From Defluviimonas sp. SAOS-178_SWC (GTDB lineage Bacteria; Pseudomonadota; Alphaproteobacteria; Rhodobacterales; Rhodobacteraceae), in assembly GCF_039830135.1 (NCBI RefSeq), contig NZ_CP156081.1:2280001-2344000 (forward strand): a stretch of 64,000 bases of DNA, in the 5' to 3' direction. The first letter of the stretch is position 1. Every line of letters begins with the position of its first letter. The notes beneath the pieces are model-generated. The model did not search any database and was not told the origin of the DNA. It saw nothing but the letters and a program-made list of their open reading frames with translations. The translations under genes and the position numbers were made by a program. This document shows, piece after piece, positions 44,841 to 53,134 of this stretch.

Positions 44841-47153
44841 TCAAGCCCGCGCCGCTTCGAGCGCGCGCCAGATTCGTTCCGGCGTGATCGGCATTTCGAA
44901 CACTCGCACGCCGATCGCGTCGGCGATGGCGTTGGCGACGGCCGGTGCGACGGGGGTCATCGACGGCTCGCCGATCCCCTTGGCCCCGAACGGGCCGAGA
45001 CCGCTGCGCGATTCAAGGATGATCGATTCGACCGGCGGCATGTCCATCGCCGTCGGCATCAGGTATTCGCTGAACGACGGCGTGATCAGGCGGCCTTCCT
45101 TGTAGAGCATTTCCTCGCTCAGCGCGTAGCCGAGGCCGTTCTGGACGCCGCCGTGGATCTGACCCTCGACCGCGGCGCGGTTGATGCACTGGCCGACATC
45201 GTGGGCAGCGACGGATTTCAGCACCGTCACCTCGCCGGTCTCGGTATCGACCGCGACTTCGATCGCATGCGCCCCGTAGGCATAGTCTGGATGTGCCTGC
45301 CCCTGCCCGGTCTCGGGGTCGAGCACATCGGTGAACGGCGCGCGGAAGATGGCAAGTTCGGACCGGTGCACACCGCGCGACGCGCAGACCTTGACCAGTT
45401 CGGCAAGGCCCATGCACCGCTCGGGATCATCGGTGACGAAGACACGGTTGAACTCCATGCCGATCTGCGCGGGCGCCGCCCCGAACAGCTCCGCCGCCAC
45501 GTCGGCCAGCCGGTCGCGCACCGCCTGCGCGGCGAGTCGCGCGGCATTGCCGGTCATATAGAGCGCGCGCGACGCGGTGGTGGTGCCGGCGAGCGGCGTC
45601 ACCTGCGAATCCGAGTTGTAGACGGTCACATTGGGCAGCGTCACGCCAAGCACCTCTGCCGCGATCTGCGCCAGCGACGACGCCTGCCCGGCGCCTATAT
45701 CGGTGACGCCCGAACGCACGGTCACGGTGCCGTCCATCTCGATGCCGACCCAGGCTTCGGAGGTGTCGTGCAGGAAGGTCAGGCGGCCATAGCTCTGCTG
45801 GCAGGCGGCGATGCCGCGGCCGATCCTCACCGACCCGCCCGGTGCGGGTGTCGGCTCTCCCAGCGCCTGCCAGGCGAGATCGGCGCATTTCTCGGTCCAG
45901 ATCGCGCTTGGCGGCACGAAGCCGGTGGAGATCGCATCGCCGGTCTGAAGGTAGTTGCGGCGGCGGAACTCCAGCGGATCCATGCCGATCGCGCGGGCGG
46001 CCTCGTCCATCTGCTGCTCATAGGCGGCAGCGGCCTGGATGCCGCCGAACCCGCGGAATGCCGAGGTGAACATGTTGTTCGTGGCCACCGCGCGGGCGAA
46101 GACGTTGAGGTTGTCGACCCGGTAGGGCCCCGGCGCATTGACCGCGCAGTAGAGCAGCACGTAGGGGCTGAGATAGACATAGGCGCCGGCATCGGCGATG
46201 ACCTGCACGTCGAGCGCGGTGATCCTGCCGTCGCGGGTCACGCCGGTGCGGTATTTCAGCTTCATCGCATGGCGGTTGCCGTGGCCGACGAAGGAATCCT
46301 CGCGGCTGAACTCAAGCCGCACCGGCTTGCGCGTCTTCTGCGCGAGAACCGCCAGATAGGTCTCGACGGTCACGTCCTCCTTGCCGCCGAAACCGCCGCC
46401 GACAAGCGCGCCCATGATCCTGAGCTTGTTGTGCGGCACGCCGACGGCATCGGCCACGGCGCGGAAATGTTCGATCACCTGGGTGCTGACGCGGATGGTG
46501 ATGACCTCGTTCTCGTCGATCCAGGCAAGCCCCACCTCGGGTTCAAGAAAGGCGTGTTCCTGAAAGGGCGTGACATAGGTGTTCTCGACGATCGCGTCGG
46601 CGGCGGCAAAGCCCGCCTCGGAGTCGCCCTTGCGGATCTTGTGGGTGGCGACGACATTGTCGGTGCCCTGAACGACCGGCGCGCCGGGCTTCATGGCCTC
46701 TTCGGGGTCGTAGACGCCGGGGATCGGCTCCAGCTCGAACTCGATCAGGCGGCGCGCCTTCTCGGCGATGTCGGCCGTCTCGGCGGCGATCAGCGCGAGC
46801 GGCTCGCCGAAATAGCGCACCCGTTCCTTGACGAGGATCTGCTGGTCGGTCTTCAGCCGGTCACGCCCGGTCTGGCCGGGAATGTCGGTGGCGATGGTGC
46901 GGTCGGGCATGTCTGCGGCGGTCAGCACGCAGGCCACGCCCGGCAACGCGCGCGCCTTCGACACGTCGAGCCGCTTCAGCCGGGCGCTCGCGATATCGGC
47001 GCGCAGCACCTTGGCATGCAGCATGCCCGGCATCACGTAGTCGCCGGCATAGGGCGTGCGCCCCGTGGTCTTGCCCGGCGCATCGGTGCGGGTCAGCGAC
47101 TTGCCGACCTGGCTGAACCTCAGATTGGGCTGGGTCGTGTCATGGGCGGTCAT
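44841..47153 (-). CDS. Molybdenum hydroxylase large (Mo-binding) subunit, cluster B
   Basis: 770 residues. This is the xanthine dehydrogenase/aldehyde oxidase type Mo subunit: GALVGGGFGGKEDVTVETY, FTSAFRGFGGIQAAAAYEQ, GAGQASSLAQIAAEV and the catalytic Glu in FGAKGIGEPSMTPVAPA. The AFRGFGG loop is the xanthine/heterocycle-hydroxylase form and differs from the AYRGTG loop of the cluster A enzyme, so the two hydroxylases should differ in substrate. The ATG at 47153 overlaps the small-subunit stop by ATGA. The substrate is unknown; heterocyclic N-compounds are the best guess. Confidence 0.9.
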   Translation of the reverse strand: MTAHDTTQPNLRFSQVGKSLTRTDAPGKTTGRTPYAGDYVMPGMLHAKVLRADIASARLKRLDVSKARALPGVACVLTAADMPDRTIATDIPGQTGRDRLKTDQQILVKERVRYFGEPLALIAAETADIAEKARRLIEFELEPIPGVYDPEEAMKPGAPVVQGTDNVVATHKIRKGDSEAGFAAADAIVENTYVTPFQEHAFLEPEVGLAWIDENEVITIRVSTQVIEHFRAVADAVGVPHNKLRIMGALVGGGFGGKEDVTVETYLAVLAQKTRKPVRLEFSREDSFVGHGNRHAMKLKYRTGVTRDGRITALDVQVIADAGAYVYLSPYVLLYCAVNAPGPYRVDNLNVFARAVATNNMFTSAFRGFGGIQAAAAYEQQMDEAARAIGMDPLEFRRRNYLQTGDAISTGFVPPSAIWTEKCADLAWQALGEPTPAPGGSVRIGRGIAACQQSYGRLTFLHDTSEAWVGIEMDGTVTVRSGVTDIGAGQASSLAQIAAEVLGVTLPNVTVYNSDSQVTPLAGTTTASRALYMTGNAARLAAQAVRDRLADVAAELFGAAPAQIGMEFNRVFVTDDPERCMGLAELVKVCASRGVHRSELAIFRAPFTDVLDPETGQGQAHPDYAYGAHAIEVAVDTETGEVTVLKSVAAHDVGQCINRAAVEGQIHGGVQNGLGYALSEEMLYKEGRLITPSFSEYLMPTAMDMPPVESIILESRSGLGPFGAKGIGEPSMTPVAPAVANAIADAIGVRVFEMPITPERIWRALEAARA

Positions 47154-47638
47154 ATCGTCTCTCCCGTCTGGCGCATCACGGCGGCGGCGGCCTGGACGGC
47201 CTCGAAGATCTTCACGTAGCCGGTACAGCGGCAGAGATTGCCGCTCAGCGCGATGCGCAGTTCGTCGTCGCTCGGCGCCGGGTTCTTGCGCAGCAGGGAT
47301 TCCGAGGCGATGATCATGCCGGGTGTGCAGTAACCGCACTGCGCCGCGCCAAGCTCGGCGAAACTCTGCTGGAGCGGATGGGGTGCTTCCGGCGTGCCGA
47401 GGCCCTGCAGGGTCGTGATCTCCCGCCCTTCCGCAGACCGGGCCAGCGTCAGGCAGCTATCGACCGCCTCGCCGTCGACTAGGACGGCGCAGGCGCCGCA
47501 GTCGCCCTTTTCGCAGCCGCATTTGACATCGACATGGCCAAGCCCGCGCAGCGCCTCGAGAAGCGTCCTGTGCGGCGGCACCTCGGCGGTTTCGTCGCAC
47601 CCGTTGATGCGAAGCGTGATCGTCTTTTCCGTGCCCAT
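47150..47638 (-). CDS. Molybdenum hydroxylase small (2x 2Fe-2S) subunit, cluster B
   Basis: 162 residues. First 2Fe-2S site C42, C47, C50 and C62 (KCGCEKGDCGACAVL..C); second site in AQCGYCTPGM and NLCRCTGY. All eight cysteine ligands are present. GAGGGAG precedes the ATG at 47638, and the long open frame further upstream lies inside the FAD subunit gene. It carries electrons between the Mo and FAD subunits. Confidence 0.93.
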   Translation of the reverse strand: MGTEKTITLRINGCDETAEVPPHRTLLEALRGLGHVDVKCGCEKGDCGACAVLVDGEAVDSCLTLARSAEGREITTLQGLGTPEAPHPLQQSFAELGAAQCGYCTPGMIIASESLLRKNPAPSDDELRIALSGNLCRCTGYVKIFEAVQAAAAVMRQTGETI

Positions 47639-47651
47639 CTTTCGCACTCCC

Positions 47652-48515
47652 TCATTTTCCGGCCTGAACGGCGCTGTTGACCAACCGCGCCACGAGAACC
47701 TCGACCATCTTTCGCCGGTATTCCCCGGTGGCGCGGACATCGTCGATGGGGCTGCATTCCTCTGCCGCGATGCGCGCCGCCTCGGCGATCCGCTCCGCCG
47801 TCGGCGCTTCGCCCTCGAGCACGCCTTCTGCCTTGCGGGCGCGTATCGGGCACGGCGCGACCGAGCCGAGCGCGATCCGCACCCCGGCGCAGCACCCCTC
47901 CTTGCGGCCGAGGCCGACCGCGACGCCGACAACGGTGATGGCATCGCCCTTGCGGCGGGCCAGCTTGTAGAAGCTGCCGAACGTGCCCTTCACCGGCACC
48001 GGCCAAGAGATCGCGGTGATCAATTCGTCGGGCGCCCTCTGATCCGCCTTGTAGCCGGTGTAGTAGTCGCAGAGCGCGACCGTCCGGCTGCCGCGCGCGC
48101 CGGTCAGCGTGACCTCGGCATCGAGTGCCAAGAGCGGCGGAACCAGATCCGCGGCGGGTGAACCGCAGGCGATGTTTCCCGCCACGGTCGCGGCGTTGCG
48201 CACCATCTGACCGGCGAAGACGCGCGCCGCGTCCCCAAGCGCGGGGGCGGTCCTCGCGATCTCGTCCGAGGCGAGCAGCTCGCTTATCGTGGTGCGTGGC
48301 CCGAGCGTCACGCGCCCGCCTTCGACACTGATGCCGCGCAGCCCGCCGATACGGCCGAGATCGACGATCCGGTGCGGCGCGAGGCGCTGCGAACGCACAT
48401 CGACAAGCACGTTGGTTCCACCGGCAAGCGGCACCGCACGCTTGCCGGCGGCTGCCAGGACTTTCACCGCCTCCTGCAATGTCTCCGGAATAGTCAGATC
48501 GAATTCGCCATACAT
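47652..48515 (-). CDS. Molybdenum hydroxylase medium (FAD) subunit, cluster B
   Basis: 287 residues. FAD-binding signatures VPLAGGTNVLVDVRS (near residue 28) and RNAATVAGNIACGSPAADLVP (near residue 105) are clear, as is the C-terminal CO-dehydrogenase flavoprotein domain. GAGGACA precedes the ATG at 48515. The order FAD-FeS-Mo matches cluster A, but there is no coxG here. Upstream lies an aldehyde dehydrogenase wreck that separates it from the SDR/hyu genes. Confidence 0.92.
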   Translation of the reverse strand: MYGEFDLTIPETLQEAVKVLAAAGKRAVPLAGGTNVLVDVRSQRLAPHRIVDLGRIGGLRGISVEGGRVTLGPRTTISELLASDEIARTAPALGDAARVFAGQMVRNAATVAGNIACGSPAADLVPPLLALDAEVTLTGARGSRTVALCDYYTGYKADQRAPDELITAISWPVPVKGTFGSFYKLARRKGDAITVVGVAVGLGRKEGCCAGVRIALGSVAPCPIRARKAEGVLEGEAPTAERIAEAARIAAEECSPIDDVRATGEYRRKMVEVLVARLVNSAVQAGK

Positions 48516-48538
48516 GGTCTTGTCCTCATCCCTTGTCG

Positions 48539-48686
48539 TCAGATGCGCGCCGTGATGCACTTCACCTGGTAATGGGCCGCGAGTGCCGCGAGTCCCTTCT
48601 CGCGCCCGAAGCCCGAGAGCTTGGTTCCGCCGTCGCCTTGTGCAGCGTGACGGCATGTAGTCCGGCTTCGGCGGGATGCGGCCACG
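48539..48686 (-). pseudogene. Aldehyde dehydrogenase remnant of cluster B
   Basis: Two pieces of an aldehyde dehydrogenase like that at 34598-36070 are joined here. The first reads IPPKPDYM and, after a small frame change, VTLH, matching the IPLGPDYMSFTLHEP region. It then passes directly to GGTKLSGFGREKGLAALA followed by KCITARI and a stop, matching the C-terminus. About 0.95 kb between these regions, with the catalytic Glu and Cys, and all of the N-terminal part are gone. It sits exactly between the cluster B SDR and FAD-subunit genes, so cluster B once had its own enzyme. Confidence 0.85.
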
Positions 48687-48687
48687 G

Positions 48688-49470
48688 TCAGACGTCCCAC
48701 CCGCCGTCAACGGCGATGTGCTGGCCAGTGATCTGGCGCGCGTCCTCCGAGGCGAGGAAGAGCACCGCGTTGGCGATGTCCTGGCCAAGCGTCACCCGCT
48801 TCAGCGCCATGTCCTGGACGTATTCCTCGTAGACCTGTTCGACGGTCCAGCCACGGACCTTGGCCTTGCCCTCGCAGAGCTTCATCATCCGCGGCGTCTC
48901 GACGATGCCGGGGCAAACCGCGTTGACGTTGATGTTGTGGGGGCCAAGTTCCAGGGCCACGGTCCGGGTGATGCCGCGCACCGCCCATTTCGAGGCACTG
49001 TAGGAGGTGCGCATCGGATAACCCCTGAGCCCCGACGTGCCCGAGATGTTGACGATCTTGCCTTCCTTCTGCGCAATCATGGTCGGCACAACATGCTTGA
49101 TCGGCAGGAAGGTGCCGCGTTCGTTGGCGATAATCACATAGTCGAAATCGTCGACCTTGATGTCCTGCACCGGCGTCTCGATCGGGCCGGTGACGCCGGC
49201 GACGTTGACGAGGATGTCGATCCGGCCATCGAAGAGCTCGAGCGCCTTTCTGACCATTGCCGCGACCTGATCCTCCTCGATCACATCGCAGGCGACGACG
49301 TGCGCCTTGCGGCCGAGGTCGCGGACCTTCCCGGCCACATCGTCGAGGGCGGCGGTATCGCGCGCGGTCAGGACGATGTCGCAGCCCTCGCGCGCCAGCG
49401 TGGTGGTGATGTCGGCGCCCATGCCCTTGGCGGCGCCCGTGACGATGGCCTTCTTGTTCTTCAGTTTCAT
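48688..49470 (-). CDS. Short-chain dehydrogenase/reductase, cluster B
   Basis: 260 residues, the same length as the cluster A enzyme and similar throughout. TGAAKGMG cofactor motif, VNVAGVTGPIETPV, Ser in NISGTSGLRG, YSASKWAV with Tyr and Lys, RGWTVEQVYEEYVQDMAL and IAVDGGWDV at the end. The start overlaps the hyuB stop by ATGA, exactly as in cluster A. The conserved linkage to hyuB in both clusters suggests that it acts on the substrate or product of the hydantoinase. Confidence 0.9.
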   Translation of the reverse strand: MKLKNKKAIVTGAAKGMGADITTTLAREGCDIVLTARDTAALDDVAGKVRDLGRKAHVVACDVIEEDQVAAMVRKALELFDGRIDILVNVAGVTGPIETPVQDIKVDDFDYVIIANERGTFLPIKHVVPTMIAQKEGKIVNISGTSGLRGYPMRTSYSASKWAVRGITRTVALELGPHNINVNAVCPGIVETPRMMKLCEGKAKVRGWTVEQVYEEYVQDMALKRVTLGQDIANAVLFLASEDARQITGQHIAVDGGWDV

Positions 49471-51098
49471 GCGAGTTCACTCCTCTGGTTCGTGGATTCC
49501 TGTTTGATCTCTGCTCCGGCAGGCGGGCCGTAGCCACCTCCGCCGCAACTTTCGACGATCACCCGGTCGCCGGGGCCGAGCCGGATGTTGGCCTTGCCGG
49601 GCAGGTCGTAGGCGTCGCCTTCCCTCGGCCTGACCTCGACGCGGAAGCAGGCGCCCGGCTTGCCGCCGTCAAGCCCGTAGGGCGGGATCACCCGGCGCTC
49701 GAACATCGACGTTACCGACATGTCCTCGCACAGGATCCGGTAGACCCGGTGCAGCCCGTCGCCGCCGCGATGCCGCCCCGCCCCGCCGGAGCCGCGGCGC
49801 AGCGCCTGGGCCTCGATCATCAGGGGATATTCCGCCTCGATCACCTCGGCCGGCGTGTTCATCACATTCGACATGTGCACCCGGATCACCGGCGCCCCGT
49901 CGCGGTCGGCGCGCGCGCCCTCGCCGCCGCCATGGGTCTCGTAGAGCGTGGTCCAGACGCCGTCGGCCCGCCGCCCGCCGAAGAGGATCAGGCCCGAGGT
50001 CGTCGGCCCGCCGGCCGTAACCCTTTCCGGCACGACACCGGCGAAGGCACGGAACACCGCATCGGCGATCCGCTGCGAGGTCTCGTGGTTGCCGCCGACG
50101 ACCGGCTTGTCCGGCCCCGGGTCCAGAACGCTGCCGGGCCGTGTGATGATCTCGAACGGGCGGTAGCAGCCGCCGCTCGGCTGGATCTCCGGCCCGAAGA
50201 GCGCCTTCATCACGTAAAAGACCGAGGCGGCGGTGATGAAAGGCGTGGTGTTGACCGGCCCGCGCGCCGCATCGTCACAGCCGCTGAAATCGAAGCGCGC
50301 GGTCGCGCCCGCGATCCGCACGCGGACCCGGATCGCCAGGGGACCGCCCCCGCCGGCATCGTCGTCAAGAAAGTCTTCGCCTTCGTAATCGCCGTCGGGG
50401 ATCGCGACGATCGCCGCGCGCATCTGCGCCTCGGCGCGGTCGTGGATCGCCGCCATGGCCGCCCGAAGCAGCCCCGTCCCGTGCTGGCGCGCGATCTCCT
50501 GCAGGCGCAGCTCGGCCGCCCGCGTCGCGGCCACCTGAGCGAGGATGTCGCCCCTGCGTTCCGGCGCGCCGCGCACATTGGCCAGGATGATGCCGAGCTT
50601 CTCTTCGTCCGCGCCGGCCGCGGTGAAGACGCGCAAGGGCGGAATTCGCAGCCCTTCCTGCCAGGCGTCGGTCGCACCCGCAACGTAGGAGCCGGGCACC
50701 GCGCCGCCGATATCGGCCCAGTGCGCGAGGCTGACCGCGAAGGCCGCAAGGTCGCCGCCGATGAAGACCGGGCGTATCGCCTTGACGTCGGGCAGATGGT
50801 TGCCGCCGATGGCGGGGATGTTCAGGAACCACACGTCGCCGGGGGCGAGCCTTTTCTTCGGCACCAGCCGCAGGAATTCCCGAACCGTGAAGCTCATCAC
50901 CCCCATATGCATGGGCACGTCGCGCCCCTGGGCGATGAGGAAGCCGTCGGCATCGGTGATCACCGAGGAATGGTCGCCCGCCTCGCGCAGAAGCGGCGAG
51001 CGGGCCGAGCGCATGACGACGAGCGATATTTCCTCGGCCGCGGCGATGAGCGCGTTGCGGATCACCTCGAGCGTCACGGGATCGATGCGGAACGTCAT
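49467..51098 (-). CDS. hyuB: Hydantoinase B/oxoprolinase family subunit, cluster B
   Basis: 543 residues, collinear with the cluster A HyuB (PVTLEVIRNALIAAAEEIS; RSARSPLLREAGDHSSVITD; GGNHLPDVKAIRPVF; PVVGGNHETSQRIADAVF; MSNVMNTPAEVIEAEYP; GSGGAGRHRGG). It pairs with the HyuA encoded just upstream, which it overlaps by ATGA. The expected reaction is ATP-dependent opening of a lactam, hydantoin or related ring. The two HyuB proteins differ in many residues, so the duplication is old or one copy was acquired. Confidence 0.9.
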   Translation of the reverse strand: MTFRIDPVTLEVIRNALIAAAEEISLVVMRSARSPLLREAGDHSSVITDADGFLIAQGRDVPMHMGVMSFTVREFLRLVPKKRLAPGDVWFLNIPAIGGNHLPDVKAIRPVFIGGDLAAFAVSLAHWADIGGAVPGSYVAGATDAWQEGLRIPPLRVFTAAGADEEKLGIILANVRGAPERRGDILAQVAATRAAELRLQEIARQHGTGLLRAAMAAIHDRAEAQMRAAIVAIPDGDYEGEDFLDDDAGGGGPLAIRVRVRIAGATARFDFSGCDDAARGPVNTTPFITAASVFYVMKALFGPEIQPSGGCYRPFEIITRPGSVLDPGPDKPVVGGNHETSQRIADAVFRAFAGVVPERVTAGGPTTSGLILFGGRRADGVWTTLYETHGGGEGARADRDGAPVIRVHMSNVMNTPAEVIEAEYPLMIEAQALRRGSGGAGRHRGGDGLHRVYRILCEDMSVTSMFERRVIPPYGLDGGKPGACFRVEVRPREGDAYDLPGKANIRLGPGDRVIVESCGGGGYGPPAGAEIKQESTNQRSELA

Positions 51099-53107
51099 TG
51101 GCTCACTCCGGTCAGGATGTGCAGATGCCCGCGGTCGTCGGCCGATGCGCTGGCGTCCGGGGGAATGACGATCGTGGCGGAGGCATCCTCGACGATGGCC
51201 GGGCCGGCGATGATCTGGCCGGCACCGATATCGTCGCGGCGATAGCGCGGCGTCGGCACCGGACCGGAGGCGTCGAAGACGCAGGGCCGGATCTTGACCG
51301 GCCGCGCGGCAGTGCCGGCCATCGCCGGCATGCCCAGCGGGCCGCGCCCGTGCGGCACCGCCGCGCGCATGCGGATCGCCTCGAGTTGCCAGGGCTCGTC
51401 CGTGGCGTAGCCGAAAAGCCGTTCGTGCAGCGCGACAAACCGGCGACCGAGCGCCTCGGGGTCGGCGAAATCGGGATCGGGAACCTCGATCGCGTAGCTC
51501 TGGCCGCTGTAGCGCAGTGCCGCCACCTCGCGCGTGACGATGTCGGCATCGCCGAAGCCTGCGGCGCGGAGCGGCGCGGAGATCGTCCCGCTGAGGTCGC
51601 GCCGAATCCTCCCCAGCACCGCGACGTCCCAGTCGCCGACCGCCATCCGCACCGTCTGCTGCTGCGCATAGGACATCTCGGCGCTGACGCAGCCGAGCGC
51701 CGAAAAGACACTCGAATGCGCGGGCACGATGACGCGGGACATGCCGAAGGCGCGCGCCACCGCGACCGCATGCATCGGCCCCGCGCCGCCGAAGGCGACA
51801 AGCGTCGCCTCGCGCCCGTCGATGCCGTGTTCGACCGTGGAGCGACGCAGCGCCTGCATCATCGCGGCGTTTGCGAACTCGATCACGCCAAGCGCGGCCT
51901 GCTCGACCGGGCGACCAAGCCCGGCGGCGAGCGGCGCCATCGACTCGCGCGCGCGCCCGGGGCTGAGCCTGAGACCATCGCCGAGGGTCTTTTCAGGCTC
52001 CAGATAGCCGAGAATGAGGTTCGCGTCGCTGACCGTCGGCAGCGTCCCGCCGCGTCCGTAGCAGGCCGGGCCGGGGAACGACCCGGCGCTGTCCGGCCCG
52101 ACGCGAAGCGTGCCGTGATCCAGCCGGGCGATGGAGCCGCCGCCGGCGCCGATCGAATCGACGGCGATCATCGGCTGGCGCAGCGGCCGCCCGCCAAGCT
52201 CCCGGTCGCTCGACACCTGCGCCTGGCCCTCGCGGATCAGGCAGATGTCGGTGGTCGTGCCGCCCATGTCGAAGCTGATCGCAAGGTCGAGCCCGAGATC
52301 ACGGGCGAGCGTGCTTGCGGCGACGACACCGGCCGCCGGGCCCGACATCGCCATCGCCAGCGGCAGGTCGCGCAGCGCACTGGGAGAGGCCATGCCGCCG
52401 GCGGAATGGAAGAGGTGCAGATGGGTGGTCTTGGGACAGATGGCTTCCAGCCGGTCGAGATAGTCGCCGACCAGGGGCATCAGCCCGGCGCTGAGCGCAG
52501 TGGTCGCGGTGCGTTCGTACTCGCGCGCCTCGGGATTGATCCGGTGCGACATGGCGACGAAGGGCACGCGGTCCTTCAGCGCCGCGGCCAAGCGTCGTTC
52601 GTGGGCGCCGTTGGCATAGGAATGCAGCAGCGACACCGCCACCGCCCGAACGCCGGATTCGGCGATCCGCTCCGCCACCTTGGCGATACCGGCCCCGTCC
52701 ACCGGCTCGATCTCCGCCCCGGTGTGATCGAGGCGCCCGCCGATCTCCATGCGCCGCGCCTCGGGTACTTGCGGCGTTGGCTTCGACTGCAGATCCAGCC
52801 GGTAGAGATGGCGCCGGTTCTGCCGCCCGATCGCCAGCGTGTCGGCAAACCCCCGCGTCGCCACCAGCGCCACGTCGGCCAGCCGGTCCTCGACGATCGC
52901 GTTGGTAACCATGGTCGTGCCGTGGATCAGGTCACCGACATCCTCCCAGCCAAGCCCGACCGCATCGAGCGCGGCGATAAGGCCCAGAACACGGTCGTCG
53001 GTGCGCGTGTCGACCTTCGCCGTCCTGATCGCGCCGTCGGGCGCGACGGCTACGACATCGGTGAAGGTGCCGCCGATGTCGATGCTAACCCGCCAGCCGC
53101 CGCCCAT
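51095..53107 (-). CDS. hyuA: Hydantoinase A/oxoprolinase family subunit, cluster B
   Basis: 670 residues with the ASKHA ATPase signatures SIDIGGTFTDVVAV (near residue 8), IHGTTMVTNAIVED, FDMGGTTTDICLI, DSAGSFPGPACYG and VAFGGAGPMHAVAVA. The ATG at 53107 is preferred: GGGGAGGG lies just upstream, inside the alternative longer frame that begins at 53128. It follows the aminotransferase gene by 27 bp. It is the ATPase half of the cluster B ring-opening enzyme. Confidence 0.91.
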   Translation of the reverse strand: MGGGWRVSIDIGGTFTDVVAVAPDGAIRTAKVDTRTDDRVLGLIAALDAVGLGWEDVGDLIHGTTMVTNAIVEDRLADVALVATRGFADTLAIGRQNRRHLYRLDLQSKPTPQVPEARRMEIGGRLDHTGAEIEPVDGAGIAKVAERIAESGVRAVAVSLLHSYANGAHERRLAAALKDRVPFVAMSHRINPEAREYERTATTALSAGLMPLVGDYLDRLEAICPKTTHLHLFHSAGGMASPSALRDLPLAMAMSGPAAGVVAASTLARDLGLDLAISFDMGGTTTDICLIREGQAQVSSDRELGGRPLRQPMIAVDSIGAGGGSIARLDHGTLRVGPDSAGSFPGPACYGRGGTLPTVSDANLILGYLEPEKTLGDGLRLSPGRARESMAPLAAGLGRPVEQAALGVIEFANAAMMQALRRSTVEHGIDGREATLVAFGGAGPMHAVAVARAFGMSRVIVPAHSSVFSALGCVSAEMSYAQQQTVRMAVGDWDVAVLGRIRRDLSGTISAPLRAAGFGDADIVTREVAALRYSGQSYAIEVPDPDFADPEALGRRFVALHERLFGYATDEPWQLEAIRMRAAVPHGRGPLGMPAMAGTAARPVKIRPCVFDASGPVPTPRYRRDDIGAGQIIAGPAIVEDASATIVIPPDASASADDRGHLHILTGVSQ

Positions 53108-53134
53108 CTCTTCGCCCTCCCCGCGCATGGCGTC

